45,956 nucleotides of DNA from an uncultured Caryophanales bacterium (GTDB lineage: Bacteria > Bacillota_I > Bacilli_A > RF39 > UBA660). The position numbers and the translations under genes were made by a program. The stretch lies in contig CAMVNW010000005.1 in NCBI GenBank assembly GCA_947168965.1, positions 1 to 45,956 on the forward strand. Reading direction: 5' to 3'. Below are positions 30,147 through 40,969 of the stretch, in pieces. Positions within the stretch are counted from its first letter, which is position 1. Every line of letters begins with the position of its first letter. The notes under the pieces are model-generated. The model did not search any database. It saw only the letters and a program-made list of their open reading frames with translations, and was not told the origin of the DNA.

Positions 30147-30479
30147 ATGAATTATTACTTTCCATATGGAACAATGCCATACATTGAAAATTCAGCAAGT
30201 ACAGGATTATTAAGTAAAATTTTTAAAAATGGAATAAACTGGAGTACAATACTATCCAATACACAAAAAACATTAAACATAGTCAATCAAACCATTCCAG
30301 TTGTAAAACAAATGGGACCACTAATGAATAATGCAAAAACAATGTTTAAACTTATGAATGAATTTAACAAAGTAGATACACCCAATAAAACAAAGAAAAA
30401 CGCAAATACTAAAACAAACAAAATTGAAACAAAAAAAGAACCAATAAAACAAACTAATAATCCTACATTTTTTCAATAA
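30147..30479 (+). CDS. YqfQ/VrrA-like small protein
   Basis: Small Pro/Asn/Lys-rich protein, 'PVVKQMGPLMNNAKTMFKLMNEF'; next to trmK-sigA-dnaG as in B. subtilis yqf region. Confidence 0.5.
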   Translation: MNYYFPYGTMPYIENSASTGLLSKIFKNGINWSTILSNTQKTLNIVNQTIPVVKQMGPLMNNAKTMFKLMNEFNKVDTPNKTKKNANTKTNKIETKKEPIKQTNNPTFFQ

Positions 30480-30483
30480 AAAG

Positions 30484-30511
30484 AGTCAATTTTAGAAAAC
30501 TAAGATTGACT
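30484..30511. terminator. Bidirectional terminator between convergent genes
   Basis: AGTCAAT-T-TTAG-AAAA-CTAA-G-ATTGACT, A/T flanks on both sides. Confidence 0.65.
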
Positions 30512-31153
30512 TTTTATATACTTCTTTAAACAATTAACCATTAATTCCAACTCACTATTATTTGATTCAAATAATATAGATTTATTATAACCACCAATTA
30601 TTTTTTTATACAAATTATTTATATAATCATGAAATATTTTTGAATCAGATTTAATAAGACAAGGACCCAATAGCAATTCATCATAAGTATAATTACTTGA
30701 TCCTATAGAAAATCTAACACTAATATAATATCTTCCGTTATCAAAAACAATATCTTCAGATGATATACAATATCCCATTTCACAAATACCTTTTCTAAGA
30801 GAATATAAATCAGTATTAGTCTGACAAATAATATCATGTGTTTTATTTTTCTCTAAAATTCTTAAAATAGTACTAGTACCCATTCCAGACATAACCATAA
30901 CCTGATTATCTGATAAACCTAAATCATCAAACCCATTTCCAACAAAAACATTAATACTATCCAACAAATTATATTTTTTAATATTAGAAATAGCTCTATT
31001 AACAATATTAGAATTAACATCACAACAACTACAATGACACCCACACTCCAAAGTTAAATAAATATCAAGTAAACCATGATCACATCCAATATCAATAATA
31101 TCCTCACCATAATTAATTAGTGAGGATATTGATTTTAATCTTTTAGAAACCAT
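30500..31153 (-). CDS. trmK: tRNA (adenine22-N1)-methyltransferase
   Basis: RLKSISSLINYGEDIIDIGCDHGLLDIYL; VMVMSGMGTSTI; adjacent to sigA. Confidence 0.88.
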   Translation of the reverse strand: MVSKRLKSISSLINYGEDIIDIGCDHGLLDIYLTLECGCHCSCCDVNSNIVNRAISNIKKYNLLDSINVFVGNGFDDLGLSDNQVMVMSGMGTSTILRILEKNKTHDIICQTNTDLYSLRKGICEMGYCISSEDIVFDNGRYYISVRFSIGSSNYTYDELLLGPCLIKSDSKIFHDYINNLYKKIIGGYNKSILFESNNSELELMVNCLKKYIKSQS

Positions 31154-32232
31154 TAATCAGTCATGTAATCCTTTAATTTTCTAGAACGAGATGGATGTCT
31201 TAATTTTCTTAAAGCCTTAGCCTCAATTTGACGAATACGTTCACGAGTTACACCAAACATTTGACCAACCTCTTCAAGAGTTCTACTCTTTCCATCTTCC
31301 AAACCAAATCTAAGACGAATTACCTTTTCTTCTCTTTCAGTTAAAGTTAATAAAACCTCTGAAATTTCATCCTTTAACATCTCATTAGTAGCATACTCCT
31401 CAGGACTCATATTTCTCTCATCCTTAATAAAATCACCTAAATGAGAATCATCCTCTTCACCAATAGGAGTTTCCAAACTAACAGGCTCTTGACTAATTTT
31501 ATAAATATCTCTTACCTTTTCAACAGACATATTCATCTTCTTAGCAAGTTCTTGTTCACTTGGTTCACGATTAAGTTCAAGAGTAAGTTGTCTTTGAATA
31601 CGAGCAAGTTTATTAATTGTTTCAACCATATGAACTGGAACACGAATAGTTCTAGCTTGATCAGCAATAGCACGAGTTATTGCCTGACGAATCCACCAAG
31701 TAGCATAAGTAGAAAATTTATACCCTTTAGAAACATCAAATTTTTCAACTGCCTTCATCAAACCAATATTACCTTCTTGAATTAAATCAAGAAATAACAT
31801 ACCACGTCCAACATATCTTTTAGCTATACTAACAACAAGACGTAAATTAGCCTCAGCAAGTGTTGCCTTAGCAACCTCATCACCTTCCAAAATCTTATCA
31901 GCTAATTTTAATTCTTCATCCATAGTAAGCAACTTAATTTGACCAATTTCCTTTAGATACATTCTAACTGGGTCATTAATTGTTAAATCCTTAGTTAAAT
32001 CATTATCATCAAGAAGTAACTTATCGCCACCCTCTTCTTCAGTATCATCACCAGATACAATAGCAATATTATTCTCATTAAATAAATTGTATAAATCATC
32101 AAGTGCATCAGCATCTAAATCTAAACCCTTAAGTGCATTAGCTAACTCCTCATAAGTAATAAACCCTTTTTCCTTACCTATTTTAACTAATTCAGCTTTT
32201 CTTTCATCAAACGTTTTAATTTCATTAATCAT
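31153..32232 (-). CDS. sigA: Primary RNA polymerase sigma factor
   Basis: Regions 1.1-4.2: [70 protein letters not shown]. Confidence 0.98.
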   Translation of the reverse strand: MINEIKTFDERKAELVKIGKEKGFITYEELANALKGLDLDADALDDLYNLFNENNIAIVSGDDTEEEGGDKLLLDDNDLTKDLTINDPVRMYLKEIGQIKLLTMDEELKLADKILEGDEVAKATLAEANLRLVVSIAKRYVGRGMLFLDLIQEGNIGLMKAVEKFDVSKGYKFSTYATWWIRQAITRAIADQARTIRVPVHMVETINKLARIQRQLTLELNREPSEQELAKKMNMSVEKVRDIYKISQEPVSLETPIGEEDDSHLGDFIKDERNMSPEEYATNEMLKDEISEVLLTLTEREEKVIRLRFGLEDGKSRTLEEVGQMFGVTRERIRQIEAKALRKLRHPSRSRKLKDYMTD

Positions 32233-33964
32233 AACTTCTCTCCTGTTCCATTAATTTTAAATCTACTATTTTTTGAGCAATCTCAATTTTTTTAGCATTA
32301 TCAGTAATACCTCTTATTTCAATTTGTAATCTAGAAATCTCATTCTTTATATTATAATCCTTTATTACAAAAATATAATCATTTATTTCATTTTTCGTAT
32401 ATTCTTCCTTTAAATCTAACGACAAAATTTCACTAACAATATCTATCATACCTTCATAATTAGATAAATATGTCATTAAATCAGCAACCTGAACATAACC
32501 ATTTTCCTTATAAAAACAACTAATATAAGTAGCTAACTTACGATACTTATCATTTGGCATATAAGTAACCTGTTGATCATACATAGAAACAACATCTTCA
32601 TTATTAAGCATATAATATAGTAAATACATCTGAGCTTTATCATACCTATCTGTAATTATATTATTTTCCTTAACAACAGGTACAATTTCTTTAGAATCAC
32701 TTAAATCCAACTTATCACGTAAAAAATCAATATCTAACTTTGATTCCTCACTAAGTTTTTTCAAAGAAATCTCACGAAGTATATCATCATCAATTTTTTT
32801 TAACTCATCAATAACAGAATTAACATAATTACTCATATCAACAGTACTAGTTAAATCCTTATTTCCCTTTAGATATGATAACTTAAAATCCATTATATTA
32901 ATTGGATTATCAAGTAAATTGATAAACTTGTCCTTACCATACTTTATAATGTATTCATCAGGATCCAAATTTTCAGGAAGTCGAACAACCTTAGGCGTTA
33001 TATTATACTGGAGTAATAAATTAATACAAGATAAAGTTGCCTTTGCCCCCGCTTCATCACCATCAAAACATAAAATTACATCACGAGCAAGTTTACGAAT
33101 TAACATAACATGCTCACGAGTTATAGCGGTACCCATAGCAGCAACAACATTCGTAACACCAACAGAATAACATCTAATTACATCCATAAAACCTTCAGTA
33201 ATTATAACAGTATTTTTTTTACGACAACTTTCCTTAGCCCTATGATAATTATAAAGCAATTCACCTTTTTTAAATATTGCGGTTTCACGAGTATTAATAT
33301 ATTTAGAAGTATTTTCACCATTAAAAATACGTCCACTATATCCAACAATTCTACCACTAACATCATATAAAGGAAACATAATACGATTAGAATAAATATC
33401 AGAATAACCATAATCACTCTTAATAATTAATCCACTGTCAACCATATCCTTATTAGCAAAGCCTTTTTTCACTAAAAGTCTAGTCAATAAATCCTTATCA
33501 TGTAAAGATAAACCAATCTCAAATTCCTTAATCAAATCATCATTAATTCCACGATTATGTAAATACTCCTTAGCACCAATACCATAACTAGTATTTAAAT
33601 TATTTATATATAATTTACTGCTAACATCGTAAATATCATATAAATTCTTATTAGTATCATGATTTGAAGATTTAACATCAACACCAGAAATACTAATACC
33701 TGTAATATCAGATAATATTTTTAAAGCTTCCCTAAAAGAAACATTTTCATAATCCTCTATAAAATTAAAAACATTACCAGTAGCGCCACAAGAAAAGCAT
33801 TTATAAATCTGCTTATCCTTAGAAACACTCATACTAGGAGAATGATCATCGTGAAAAGGACAAACTCCAAAATAGTTTTTTCCACGAGCAACCAGTGGAA
33901 CATATTTAGAAATAACTTCGACAATATCAACTTTTTTTCTTATCTCATTTATATCATTACCCAC
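32225..33964 (-). CDS. dnaG: DNA primase
   Basis: CHC2 zinc finger [13 protein letters not shown]...[34 protein letters not shown]. Confidence 0.96.
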   Translation of the reverse strand: MGNDINEIRKKVDIVEVISKYVPLVARGKNYFGVCPFHDDHSPSMSVSKDKQIYKCFSCGATGNVFNFIEDYENVSFREALKILSDITGISISGVDVKSSNHDTNKNLYDIYDVSSKLYINNLNTSYGIGAKEYLHNRGINDDLIKEFEIGLSLHDKDLLTRLLVKKGFANKDMVDSGLIIKSDYGYSDIYSNRIMFPLYDVSGRIVGYSGRIFNGENTSKYINTRETAIFKKGELLYNYHRAKESCRKKNTVIITEGFMDVIRCYSVGVTNVVAAMGTAITREHVMLIRKLARDVILCFDGDEAGAKATLSCINLLLQYNITPKVVRLPENLDPDEYIIKYGKDKFINLLDNPINIMDFKLSYLKGNKDLTSTVDMSNYVNSVIDELKKIDDDILREISLKKLSEESKLDIDFLRDKLDLSDSKEIVPVVKENNIITDRYDKAQMYLLYYMLNNEDVVSMYDQQVTYMPNDKYRKLATYISCFYKENGYVQVADLMTYLSNYEGMIDIVSEILSLDLKEEYTKNEINDYIFVIKDYNIKNEISRLQIEIRGITDNAKKIEIAQKIVDLKLMEQERSYD

Positions 33965-34063
33965 CTAATCACCACCGTAAAAAAACCCTACATAAATAAT
34001 ATACGACAAAACTACCTAAAATTCCTTAATATTTTAACAAAAAAATTAAAAAAAGTAAAAAAA

Positions 34064-34100
34064 AGTCATAAATTTATCAAAAAAATGATATTTTATGACT
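34064..34100 (-). terminator. thrS terminator
   Basis: AGTCATAAA.../TTTATGACT followed by T8 on minus strand. Confidence 0.65.
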
Positions 34101-34109
34101 ATTTATATA

Positions 34110-35864
34110 TTATTTTTTATTAATAATTTCATTTTCTAAGAATGAAACAAACTCATTTTTATTCATAGACACTGTTTCATTAGAACCATGCAATCTATAA
34201 CTTATTAAGTTTTCATCTCTTTCCTTATCACCTAAAATAATAGTATAAGGAATTTTTTTAGTTTGAGACTCTCTCATACGATAAGATAATTTTTCATCCC
34301 TAGAGTCCAATTGAACTCTTATATTATTATCTAATAATAATTGATAAATTTCATTAGAATAATCTAAATGATATTGATTATTAACAGGCATAACAACTGC
34401 TTGAACTGGAGCAAGCCAAACAGGAAGATTTCCCTTTGTTACCTCTAAATAATAAGCAATAAATCTATCAAGAGAACCAAATACCGCTCTATGAATAACA
34501 ACAGGAGTCTTTTTAGATCCATCAGCGTCAACATACTTTAAATCAAACTTAGCAGGTAAACAGAAATCCAATTGACAAGTTGACAAAGTAAACTCATTAC
34601 CAACAGCTGGTTTAACTTGAACATCTAACTTAGGTCCATAGAATGCTGCTTCACCAATTTTTTCAACATAATCAATACCTAAATCATTCAAAACTTGTCT
34701 TAACTTACTCTCTGCCTCATTCCACATTTTATCATCTTGATGATACTTAACTTTATCTTCAGGGTCCCTTAGTGATAATTCAAAACGATAATCTTTAATA
34801 CCCATTTCCTTATAACACTCTAAAATCAAATCAACAACGCCCTTAAATTCAGACTCAACTTGTTCCAAAGTACAGAATATATGAGAATCATTTTGACAGA
34901 AAGTTCTAACTCTCTCAATACCCTTTAAAGAACCACTAGATTCATATCTACAGTCACGAGCTATTTCAGCTATACGAAGAGGTAAATCACGATATGAATG
35001 AATATCATTTCCATAAATAACCATATGATGAGGACAATTCATAGGTCTTAAAACAAACTCTTCTCCCTCAACTTCCATTTTAGGGAACATATCATCACGA
35101 TAATGATCCCAGTGACCACTAGTCTTATAAAGTTCTACATTACCAAGTGGTGGAGTTTGAACATGCAAATATCCTCTCTTCAACTCTTTATTTCTTATAT
35201 AATTTTCCAATTGATTCCATAAAATAAAACCATTAGGTAAATACATAGGTAAACCTCTACCAACTAAATCACTCATCATATAGATTCCTAATTCTTTACC
35301 AATCTTACGGTGATCTCTTTCTTTTGCCTCCTCTAATTCTTTCAAATGAGCATCCAAATCTTCTTGATTATCAAAACAAATACCATAAACTCTTTGAAGC
35401 ATCTTATTATTAGAGTCACCCTTCCAATAAGCACCACTAACCTTAAGTAACTTAAAATATTTTAACTTCTTAACAGTATCAACATGAGGTCCACGACATA
35501 AATCAGTAAAATCACCCTGACTATAGCAACTAATTACAGTATCATTCTCGTCCATTCTACTAATCAAATCAATTTTATATGGATCATTCTTAAACATTTC
35601 TAAAGCTTCATCTTTACTTATTTCATGTCTTACAATTCTCTTACCATCCTTAGAAATCTTTTTCATTTCCTTTTCAATCTTAACTAAATCTTCCTCAGTT
35701 AAAACATTATCACCTAAATCAATATCATAATAAAATCCCTCTTCAATAACAGGCCCAACCCAGAACATCGCATTAGGATATAAATGCTTAACAGCCTGTG
35801 CTAGCAAATGTGCACAACTATGATTCATAACACTTAAACTTTCATTTTCCTTAATATTAATCAT
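34110..35864 (-). CDS. thrS: Threonyl-tRNA synthetase
   Basis: HSCAHLLAQAVKHLYP editing domain; class II motifs (RPMNCPHHMVIY, RVRTFCQNDSHIFC); anticodon-binding domain. Confidence 0.97.
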   Translation of the reverse strand: MINIKENESLSVMNHSCAHLLAQAVKHLYPNAMFWVGPVIEEGFYYDIDLGDNVLTEEDLVKIEKEMKKISKDGKRIVRHEISKDEALEMFKNDPYKIDLISRMDENDTVISCYSQGDFTDLCRGPHVDTVKKLKYFKLLKVSGAYWKGDSNNKMLQRVYGICFDNQEDLDAHLKELEEAKERDHRKIGKELGIYMMSDLVGRGLPMYLPNGFILWNQLENYIRNKELKRGYLHVQTPPLGNVELYKTSGHWDHYRDDMFPKMEVEGEEFVLRPMNCPHHMVIYGNDIHSYRDLPLRIAEIARDCRYESSGSLKGIERVRTFCQNDSHIFCTLEQVESEFKGVVDLILECYKEMGIKDYRFELSLRDPEDKVKYHQDDKMWNEAESKLRQVLNDLGIDYVEKIGEAAFYGPKLDVQVKPAVGNEFTLSTCQLDFCLPAKFDLKYVDADGSKKTPVVIHRAVFGSLDRFIAYYLEVTKGNLPVWLAPVQAVVMPVNNQYHLDYSNEIYQLLLDNNIRVQLDSRDEKLSYRMRESQTKKIPYTIILGDKERDENLISYRLHGSNETVSMNKNEFVSFLENEIINKK

Positions 35865-35892
35865 AAAAATCTCCTTTCATATAACTCAAAAA

Positions 35893-36085
35893 GATAAAAA
35901 AAAGCTAAATCAAGGAGTGCATAAACACGGTACCATCCTTTATTTAGCTTAATTAGAATAACGGCATTAACCGGAAACATCTTTCGAGTTCTGTTCATAG
36001 ATAGTAATTACTAAGAAATTTATTATCTTACACCAACCGATAACTCTCTAAAAAATTTTACTTAATAATCATGTTCTAATCACAA
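35893..36085 (-). promoter_or_regulatory. T-box leader upstream of thrS
   Basis: Minus strand AGAGAG...GGTTGGTG, AAAGGATGGTACCGTG T-box, terminator stem AAGCTAAAT/ATTTAGCTT with T8; specifier not confidently assigned (an ACA lies in GAACAGAAC). Confidence 0.9.
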
Positions 36086-36108
36086 CATTTATAAGTAAAT
36101 TATATCAC

Positions 36109-37671
36109 TTATCTTAATCTTGTCAATGGTTTTCTATGCTTTTTAAACTTTTTATAATTGCACAATCCATTTCCATCCAATTCAGAATAAATATCTAAAA
36201 ATTCTTGATTCTTATATAATCTATCATTCAAATCATCAACAATATCAGGAAGAATACTAATAATTTTTTCACAAAATTGTTGTTTCTCCATTTCACTCAT
36301 ATTTTTCAAAAATAAATTACTAAAAATATATTGATTCATGTAACTAGCAAAATTCCTAATAGGATTAGTAATATGCCCATATGGTCTATATCCATTAACT
36401 GGATGTCCTTGGCAATTTACAGAATAACTAGAAAGCGTACTACCCTTAATAATTTTTTCTAAATCACAATCATTAATCAAACTAGTGGAAACATCAGAAT
36501 TATTAACACGATATATATATGGATACTTATTATTAAACATTTCAGCAATATATGTATTTAAAAATATAGTTGAAGTTGAAATAATATTCATTCCTAAACT
36601 ATTATTATAAACTTTCTTATTAGCCTTAATGTTTTCTTTAGTATGATGATAATCACTACTAAATTCACTCTTCAAAGAATCAGTTAACTTCATAAGTAAA
36701 TAAATAGTATCATAATTAGAATCATTAGACTTTATTTTATTAAGATTATCAAAAGTATAATTCTTATTAACATTTATCAAAGCATTACAAAACCTACTTG
36801 AAACAAAATCAAAATTACTAGAAAATTCAAATAAATACGCAATACTATACTTATCCTCACCTTGATTTAAAGAAAAGAAATATTTAGTCAAATCACGAGG
36901 AAACATAGGAAGATAAAACTTATTCTTATCATCCCCATAAATTGACTCCCCACGTTGTTTAGCATGTTCATAAAGACTAGATTCCATACCAACAAAAGAA
37001 GAAACATCAGTTATATAAATACCAAATAAATAGTTTCCATTATCCATTTTTTCTATAGAAATCGCATCATCAAACGCTACCTTAAACTTATGATCCATAG
37101 TAATTATTTTTTTATCACGAAAATCAACTACACTACAATCAGAAGAAAACTTCATATCATCAATTCGTTCAATAGACTTAGAAAAATTACGACTAATATC
37201 ATAATTTCTCATTAAATAGACTTGATAATTATTTTTTTCAATATCAGAAATATTGGAATTACTTAAAATACACAAATTATCTATTAAACTTAAAATTCTA
37301 AATGAAACATCAGAATTATTAACCTTAGATTTTAAACTACGTAATTCAGACAAAACTGATTTAACTTTATTTTCTCTGTATTCATTTTTCTTTAAAATAT
37401 TAAAAATAAGCCTAGAATAATAATCAGATAATGAAACATCATTAATTAAACAATCCTTATATGCATCAAAAACCTTATCAATCAACAATACTCCATTAGA
37501 ATATTTATACTTAAACAATCTATCAGATTTATCTAAAATATTAAAAATACGAATATCATGATTTTCAAAAATCATATTATCCAAAAACATGCCTAATTTA
37601 ACACGATCAACATTATTTACATTAAACTTATAATCGCTTTTTTCAACAAAACTTTCAACAAAACTCCCCAT
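36109..37671 (-). CDS. Divergent RNase II/R (RNB domain) family protein
   Basis: ITMDHKFKVAFDDAISIEKMDNGNYLFGIYITDVSSFV, FYLPMFPRDLTKYFFSLNQGEDKYSIAYLFEF, YGHITNPIRNFASYMNQYIF. Confidence 0.82.
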   Translation of the reverse strand: MGSFVESFVEKSDYKFNVNNVDRVKLGMFLDNMIFENHDIRIFNILDKSDRLFKYKYSNGVLLIDKVFDAYKDCLINDVSLSDYYSRLIFNILKKNEYRENKVKSVLSELRSLKSKVNNSDVSFRILSLIDNLCILSNSNISDIEKNNYQVYLMRNYDISRNFSKSIERIDDMKFSSDCSVVDFRDKKIITMDHKFKVAFDDAISIEKMDNGNYLFGIYITDVSSFVGMESSLYEHAKQRGESIYGDDKNKFYLPMFPRDLTKYFFSLNQGEDKYSIAYLFEFSSNFDFVSSRFCNALINVNKNYTFDNLNKIKSNDSNYDTIYLLMKLTDSLKSEFSSDYHHTKENIKANKKVYNNSLGMNIISTSTIFLNTYIAEMFNNKYPYIYRVNNSDVSTSLINDCDLEKIIKGSTLSSYSVNCQGHPVNGYRPYGHITNPIRNFASYMNQYIFSNLFLKNMSEMEKQQFCEKIISILPDIVDDLNDRLYKNQEFLDIYSELDGNGLCNYKKFKKHRKPLTRLR

Positions 37672-37677
37672 AAAACC

Positions 37678-38592
37678 TTACCCTCTTAAATTTTTACTAA
37701 CCATTTCAACTTGATCAGTCAAATAATTAATTCTCTCAATTATTCTTCTTGCTTTAATATGATCAACCTTATCCTTTGTAACAGAAAAATGTTCCTCTAA
37801 AGATTTTAAATCTAAATTAGAAGTAAAAAATGTAGGTAAATGCTCTTGCATCCTATACTGAACTAAAGGACAAAATATCTCATCCCTACCCCATGCAGTA
37901 GTATTTTCAGCACCAATATCATCAATAAGTAATAAAGGGACCCTTTTTACAAACTCATACTTTTCATTAAAATCACTAGAAAAAGATGCCTTTAAACTTC
38001 TTAAAAACTCTGGCCAAAATACAATAGCGCTTTTAACACCTTCATGCGCAAGCTCATTAAACAAAGCAGAAACTAAATAAGTTTTACCACTACCAAAATT
38101 ACCATATAAATAAAGTCCCTTTGAAGCCTTACCTTTTTTGTAATCACCTAAAAATTTATTAATCCATAAAATCGCATCATATCTATTAGAATCATTACTA
38201 TAAATATCATCCATAGAAGCATTCTTAATCTCAATAGGTAAATCAAATAGATAAACATTATCTTGATAAGAATTTCTTTTCAATTCCTTTATCTTATATC
38301 TACAAGGTTGATACTCAAACAAAAGTCTATCATCAACAACATGAGGTAAATAAGAATACCCATTTAATTTGAATGGGCAATGAATTAAACCCTTGCAATT
38401 CTTACAATTATAATAATTATTAGAACATTCCTCCAAAGCAGTAGTATACTTCATCAACTTTTCAGCAGGTAAATTAAGCTTAGAAACAAACTCTGAAAAG
38501 CATTCATTACGAAGAGCTTCTTGATAATTCTTTAGAATATCACCACTACCAACATAACCATTAGTTTTCATTTCATCAACTACACTTTTCAT
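37678..38592 (-). CDS. dnaI: Primosomal helicase loader DnaI-like AAA+ protein
   Basis: GLYLYGNFGSGKTYLVSAL Walker A, LLIDDIGAEN Walker B; Cys-rich N-terminal region; adjacent to dnaB. Confidence 0.93.
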   Translation of the reverse strand: MKSVVDEMKTNGYVGSGDILKNYQEALRNECFSEFVSKLNLPAEKLMKYTTALEECSNNYYNCKNCKGLIHCPFKLNGYSYLPHVVDDRLLFEYQPCRYKIKELKRNSYQDNVYLFDLPIEIKNASMDDIYSNDSNRYDAILWINKFLGDYKKGKASKGLYLYGNFGSGKTYLVSALFNELAHEGVKSAIVFWPEFLRSLKASFSSDFNEKYEFVKRVPLLLIDDIGAENTTAWGRDEIFCPLVQYRMQEHLPTFFTSNLDLKSLEEHFSVTKDKVDHIKARRIIERINYLTDQVEMVSKNLRG

Positions 38593-39878
38593 TATTCACC
38601 TCTTACCTTCTTTAATTTTTCCAAAAATTCCTTTTCCTCTAAATCAGATACATTGGAACTTTCTACATTTTTATTAAACCACTCAGGAACATTAGAAACA
38701 TTTTGAACTTTTCTTTCCTTAACATTTTTACTTTTATATTCCTTCTCAGCTAATTTCATAGCCTGTTCAACAGTCTCAACATTATTTCTAACCCATTGAG
38801 ACGCAATACTATCTATAAACGATTTAACCAACTTATTATTATTAATACGTAAAACATAATCAATTAAAACATTAACTACACCAGGATTCATATTAAAATC
38901 AACCATAAGATTTTCAATTATTTTAAGTTCACGTAAACTTGGTTCAGTATTATTATTTTTCTCATATAAAAACTCATATGGAGAAGTAGTCTCAAAATAA
39001 TAAATTGCCTTAGCTTTTAAAGAAGTATCCCCTACAGGTTTCCTTAAATAAAGAGGTTGATTACGGTAAACAAGTTTAGGTAACTTTCCTGCATTTTCAA
39101 AACTATAATACTTACGCGAATTCTCACGAAGTAAATCCTTATCAATATTATGTTTTTCATTAATAGAATTACTAATTATATAACGAATACTATCCTCATT
39201 AAAATCATAAATAAAAGATAATTTATATAAAAGATCCCTTGTCTCATTAGTAATACTCTTATGATTCAACATCTCATCAGGTATCATACCAATAACACTA
39301 TCTAAATCAAACTTAGGTTCCACAAAAAAGCCAACCTTGTTCTCTCTCTTTAAATCTTCATAATTATAATCTAAATTACTTACACTACTATCAAAAATAT
39401 CATTAAATTTACAAGTAATATCTTCATATCCACTCATTATAACCCTAGGATTTTTAAAATAAGATAAAGTCTTTTCATATTCATATTTACCTAAATTATT
39501 ATAAAGAGCAACACTTAAAATTGGATTAGTAAAAAATTGATATCCATCGATTGGAGAATATAATTCATAAACATACTTATTAACATTATCCTTTTTAACA
39601 AAAGACCTTAATAAACCAATACCCTCTAACTTCTCACGAGCAGATATTATAGACTCAAGTTTTAAACCCATATTAACCATTAAATGATGATGAGTCCACT
39701 CAATAGACTTAACCTCATTTTTATCTAAAAAAGAACACAAAGTAAAATATAAATTAACCGCATCACTACCAATAATAGGTTGATATAACATTGTTAAAAT
39801 TCTTCTATCATTGCTGTTTAAAACAGTCTTATTAACAACAACATAAGTATCAGCCGGTAAAACACTTAACTTAAGCAT
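38592..39878 (-). CDS. dnaB: Replication initiation/membrane attachment protein, DnaB (Firmicutes)-like
   Basis: DnaD/DnaB-like domain 'SPYEFLYEKNNNTEPSLRELKIIENLMVDFNMNPGVVNVLIDYVLRINNNKL'; immediately upstream of dnaI. Confidence 0.87.
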   Translation of the reverse strand: MLKLSVLPADTYVVVNKTVLNSNDRRILTMLYQPIIGSDAVNLYFTLCSFLDKNEVKSIEWTHHHLMVNMGLKLESIISAREKLEGIGLLRSFVKKDNVNKYVYELYSPIDGYQFFTNPILSVALYNNLGKYEYEKTLSYFKNPRVIMSGYEDITCKFNDIFDSSVSNLDYNYEDLKRENKVGFFVEPKFDLDSVIGMIPDEMLNHKSITNETRDLLYKLSFIYDFNEDSIRYIISNSINEKHNIDKDLLRENSRKYYSFENAGKLPKLVYRNQPLYLRKPVGDTSLKAKAIYYFETTSPYEFLYEKNNNTEPSLRELKIIENLMVDFNMNPGVVNVLIDYVLRINNNKLVKSFIDSIASQWVRNNVETVEQAMKLAEKEYKSKNVKERKVQNVSNVPEWFNKNVESSNVSDLEEKEFLEKLKKVRGE

Positions 39879-39934
39879 TATATCACCTCAATATAAATTT
39901 ATTTTAACACACGAAAAAAATAAAAACAAGAATA

Positions 39935-40166
39935 TTAATTCTTATTCTCATTTTCATAAATTTCCTTATACATATCATCATAAAACAAATAATCAGGTTT
40001 AACATTAAAAACAGAAGCAATTTTTAAAGCAGTCTCATAAGATAACCTTCTTTTACAATTTTCTAACTGACAATAAAAAGCTTTACTAATTCCAACTTTT
40101 TCAGCAACATCCTTAGAAGTCATTTTATTTTTATACCTAATATCCTTCAACTTATTATAAACCATA
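39935..40166 (-). CDS. XRE-family HTH regulator
   Basis: MVYNKLKDIRYKNKMTSKDVAEKVGISKAFYCQLENCKRRLSYETALKIASVFNV. Confidence 0.85.
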
Positions 40167-40199
40167 AAACATACTACCTCCATAATTAGTATAACATAA

Positions 40200-40218
40200 A
40201 GTACACTGATAGTGTACT
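40200..40218. promoter_or_regulatory. Candidate operator between divergent XRE genes
   Basis: Perfect inverted repeat AGTACACT-GAT-AGTGTACT. Confidence 0.65.
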
Positions 40219-40264
40219 GTTTTTGTTGTATTTTTATGAGAAAATATATCTAGCGGAGGTTTAT

Positions 40265-40507
40265 ATGATAACAAATAAAGATTTATTAAAACAATATCAA
40301 GTTTTTAGCAATAATGTAAAAAATAAAAGAAAAGAAAAAAATCTAACTCAAGAAGAATTAGCTGAAATTGCAGATTTAAGTATTTCATATGTAAAACAAA
40401 TAGAATCATGTAAAGACTTCAAAAATTTAACACTAACAACAATGTTAAAACTTTCAAAAGCACTAGATACAACAATTAACAATTTATTTTATAATATGGA
40501 CCGATAA
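40265..40507 (+). CDS. XRE-family HTH regulator
   Basis: RKEKNLTQEELAEIADLSISYVKQIESCKDFKNLTLTTMLKLSKAL; SD GGAGG before MITNKD. Confidence 0.87.
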   Translation: MITNKDLLKQYQVFSNNVKNKRKEKNLTQEELAEIADLSISYVKQIESCKDFKNLTLTTMLKLSKALDTTINNLFYNMDR

Positions 40508-40909
40508 TCCACTATTAATAATATCATATAAATCTTTATCTGATATATAAACATCTATTTTATCTATATTAATACCATTCGTATATAAATAGTTATAATC
40601 CAAATAACTATTTTTTTTTATAAAAGATAAATACTCACTCTTAAACTTATTAACCTCATATAATAAATCACTACTTTCTAACTTATAAGAAATATCACCT
40701 ATCATACTTTTATAAATAGGATTAACTTTAGGATATAATCTTATAACATCAATATCTGAAAAAAAATTAATAATATTATTAGTACTTAAATTTTCAACAG
40801 ATAAAGTATAAATATTATAACTCTCATCATCTAATAAATAATTATTAGATTTAACATTTAAAAAATGTAATAAAAAAAACAATATAATAACAAGGAATAC
40901 CTTCTTCAT
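40484..40909 (-). CDS. Small secreted/anchored protein, unknown
   Basis: N-terminal hydrophobic signal MKKVFLVIILFFLLHFL; no recognised domain. Confidence 0.6.
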   Translation of the reverse strand: MKKVFLVIILFFLLHFLNVKSNNYLLDDESYNIYTLSVENLSTNNIINFFSDIDVIRLYPKVNPIYKSMIGDISYKLESSDLLYEVNKFKSEYLSFIKKNSYLDYNYLYTNGINIDKIDVYISDKDLYDIINSGLSVHIIK

Positions 40910-40943
40910 ATTACCACCATTACTATAATGTACAAAAAAAAGA

Positions 40944-40965
40944 AAACAAATCATTTGATTTGTTT
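40944..40965 (-). terminator. Intrinsic terminator
   Basis: Perfect 10-bp stem AAACAAATCA/TGATTTGTTT, T-rich downstream on minus strand. Confidence 0.6.
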
Positions 40966-40969
40966 AAAT

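Noticed and set aside
31441-31785. Plus ORF antisense to sigA, and similar plus ORFs under leuS, dnaG, rsmE, PBP and pyk
   Set aside because: Antisense shadows in AT-rich sequence without ribosome-binding sites.
39935-40954. Toxin-antitoxin or prophage module around the XRE pair
   Set aside because: No recognisable toxin, integrase or structural gene; only the two regulators and an orphan exported protein.
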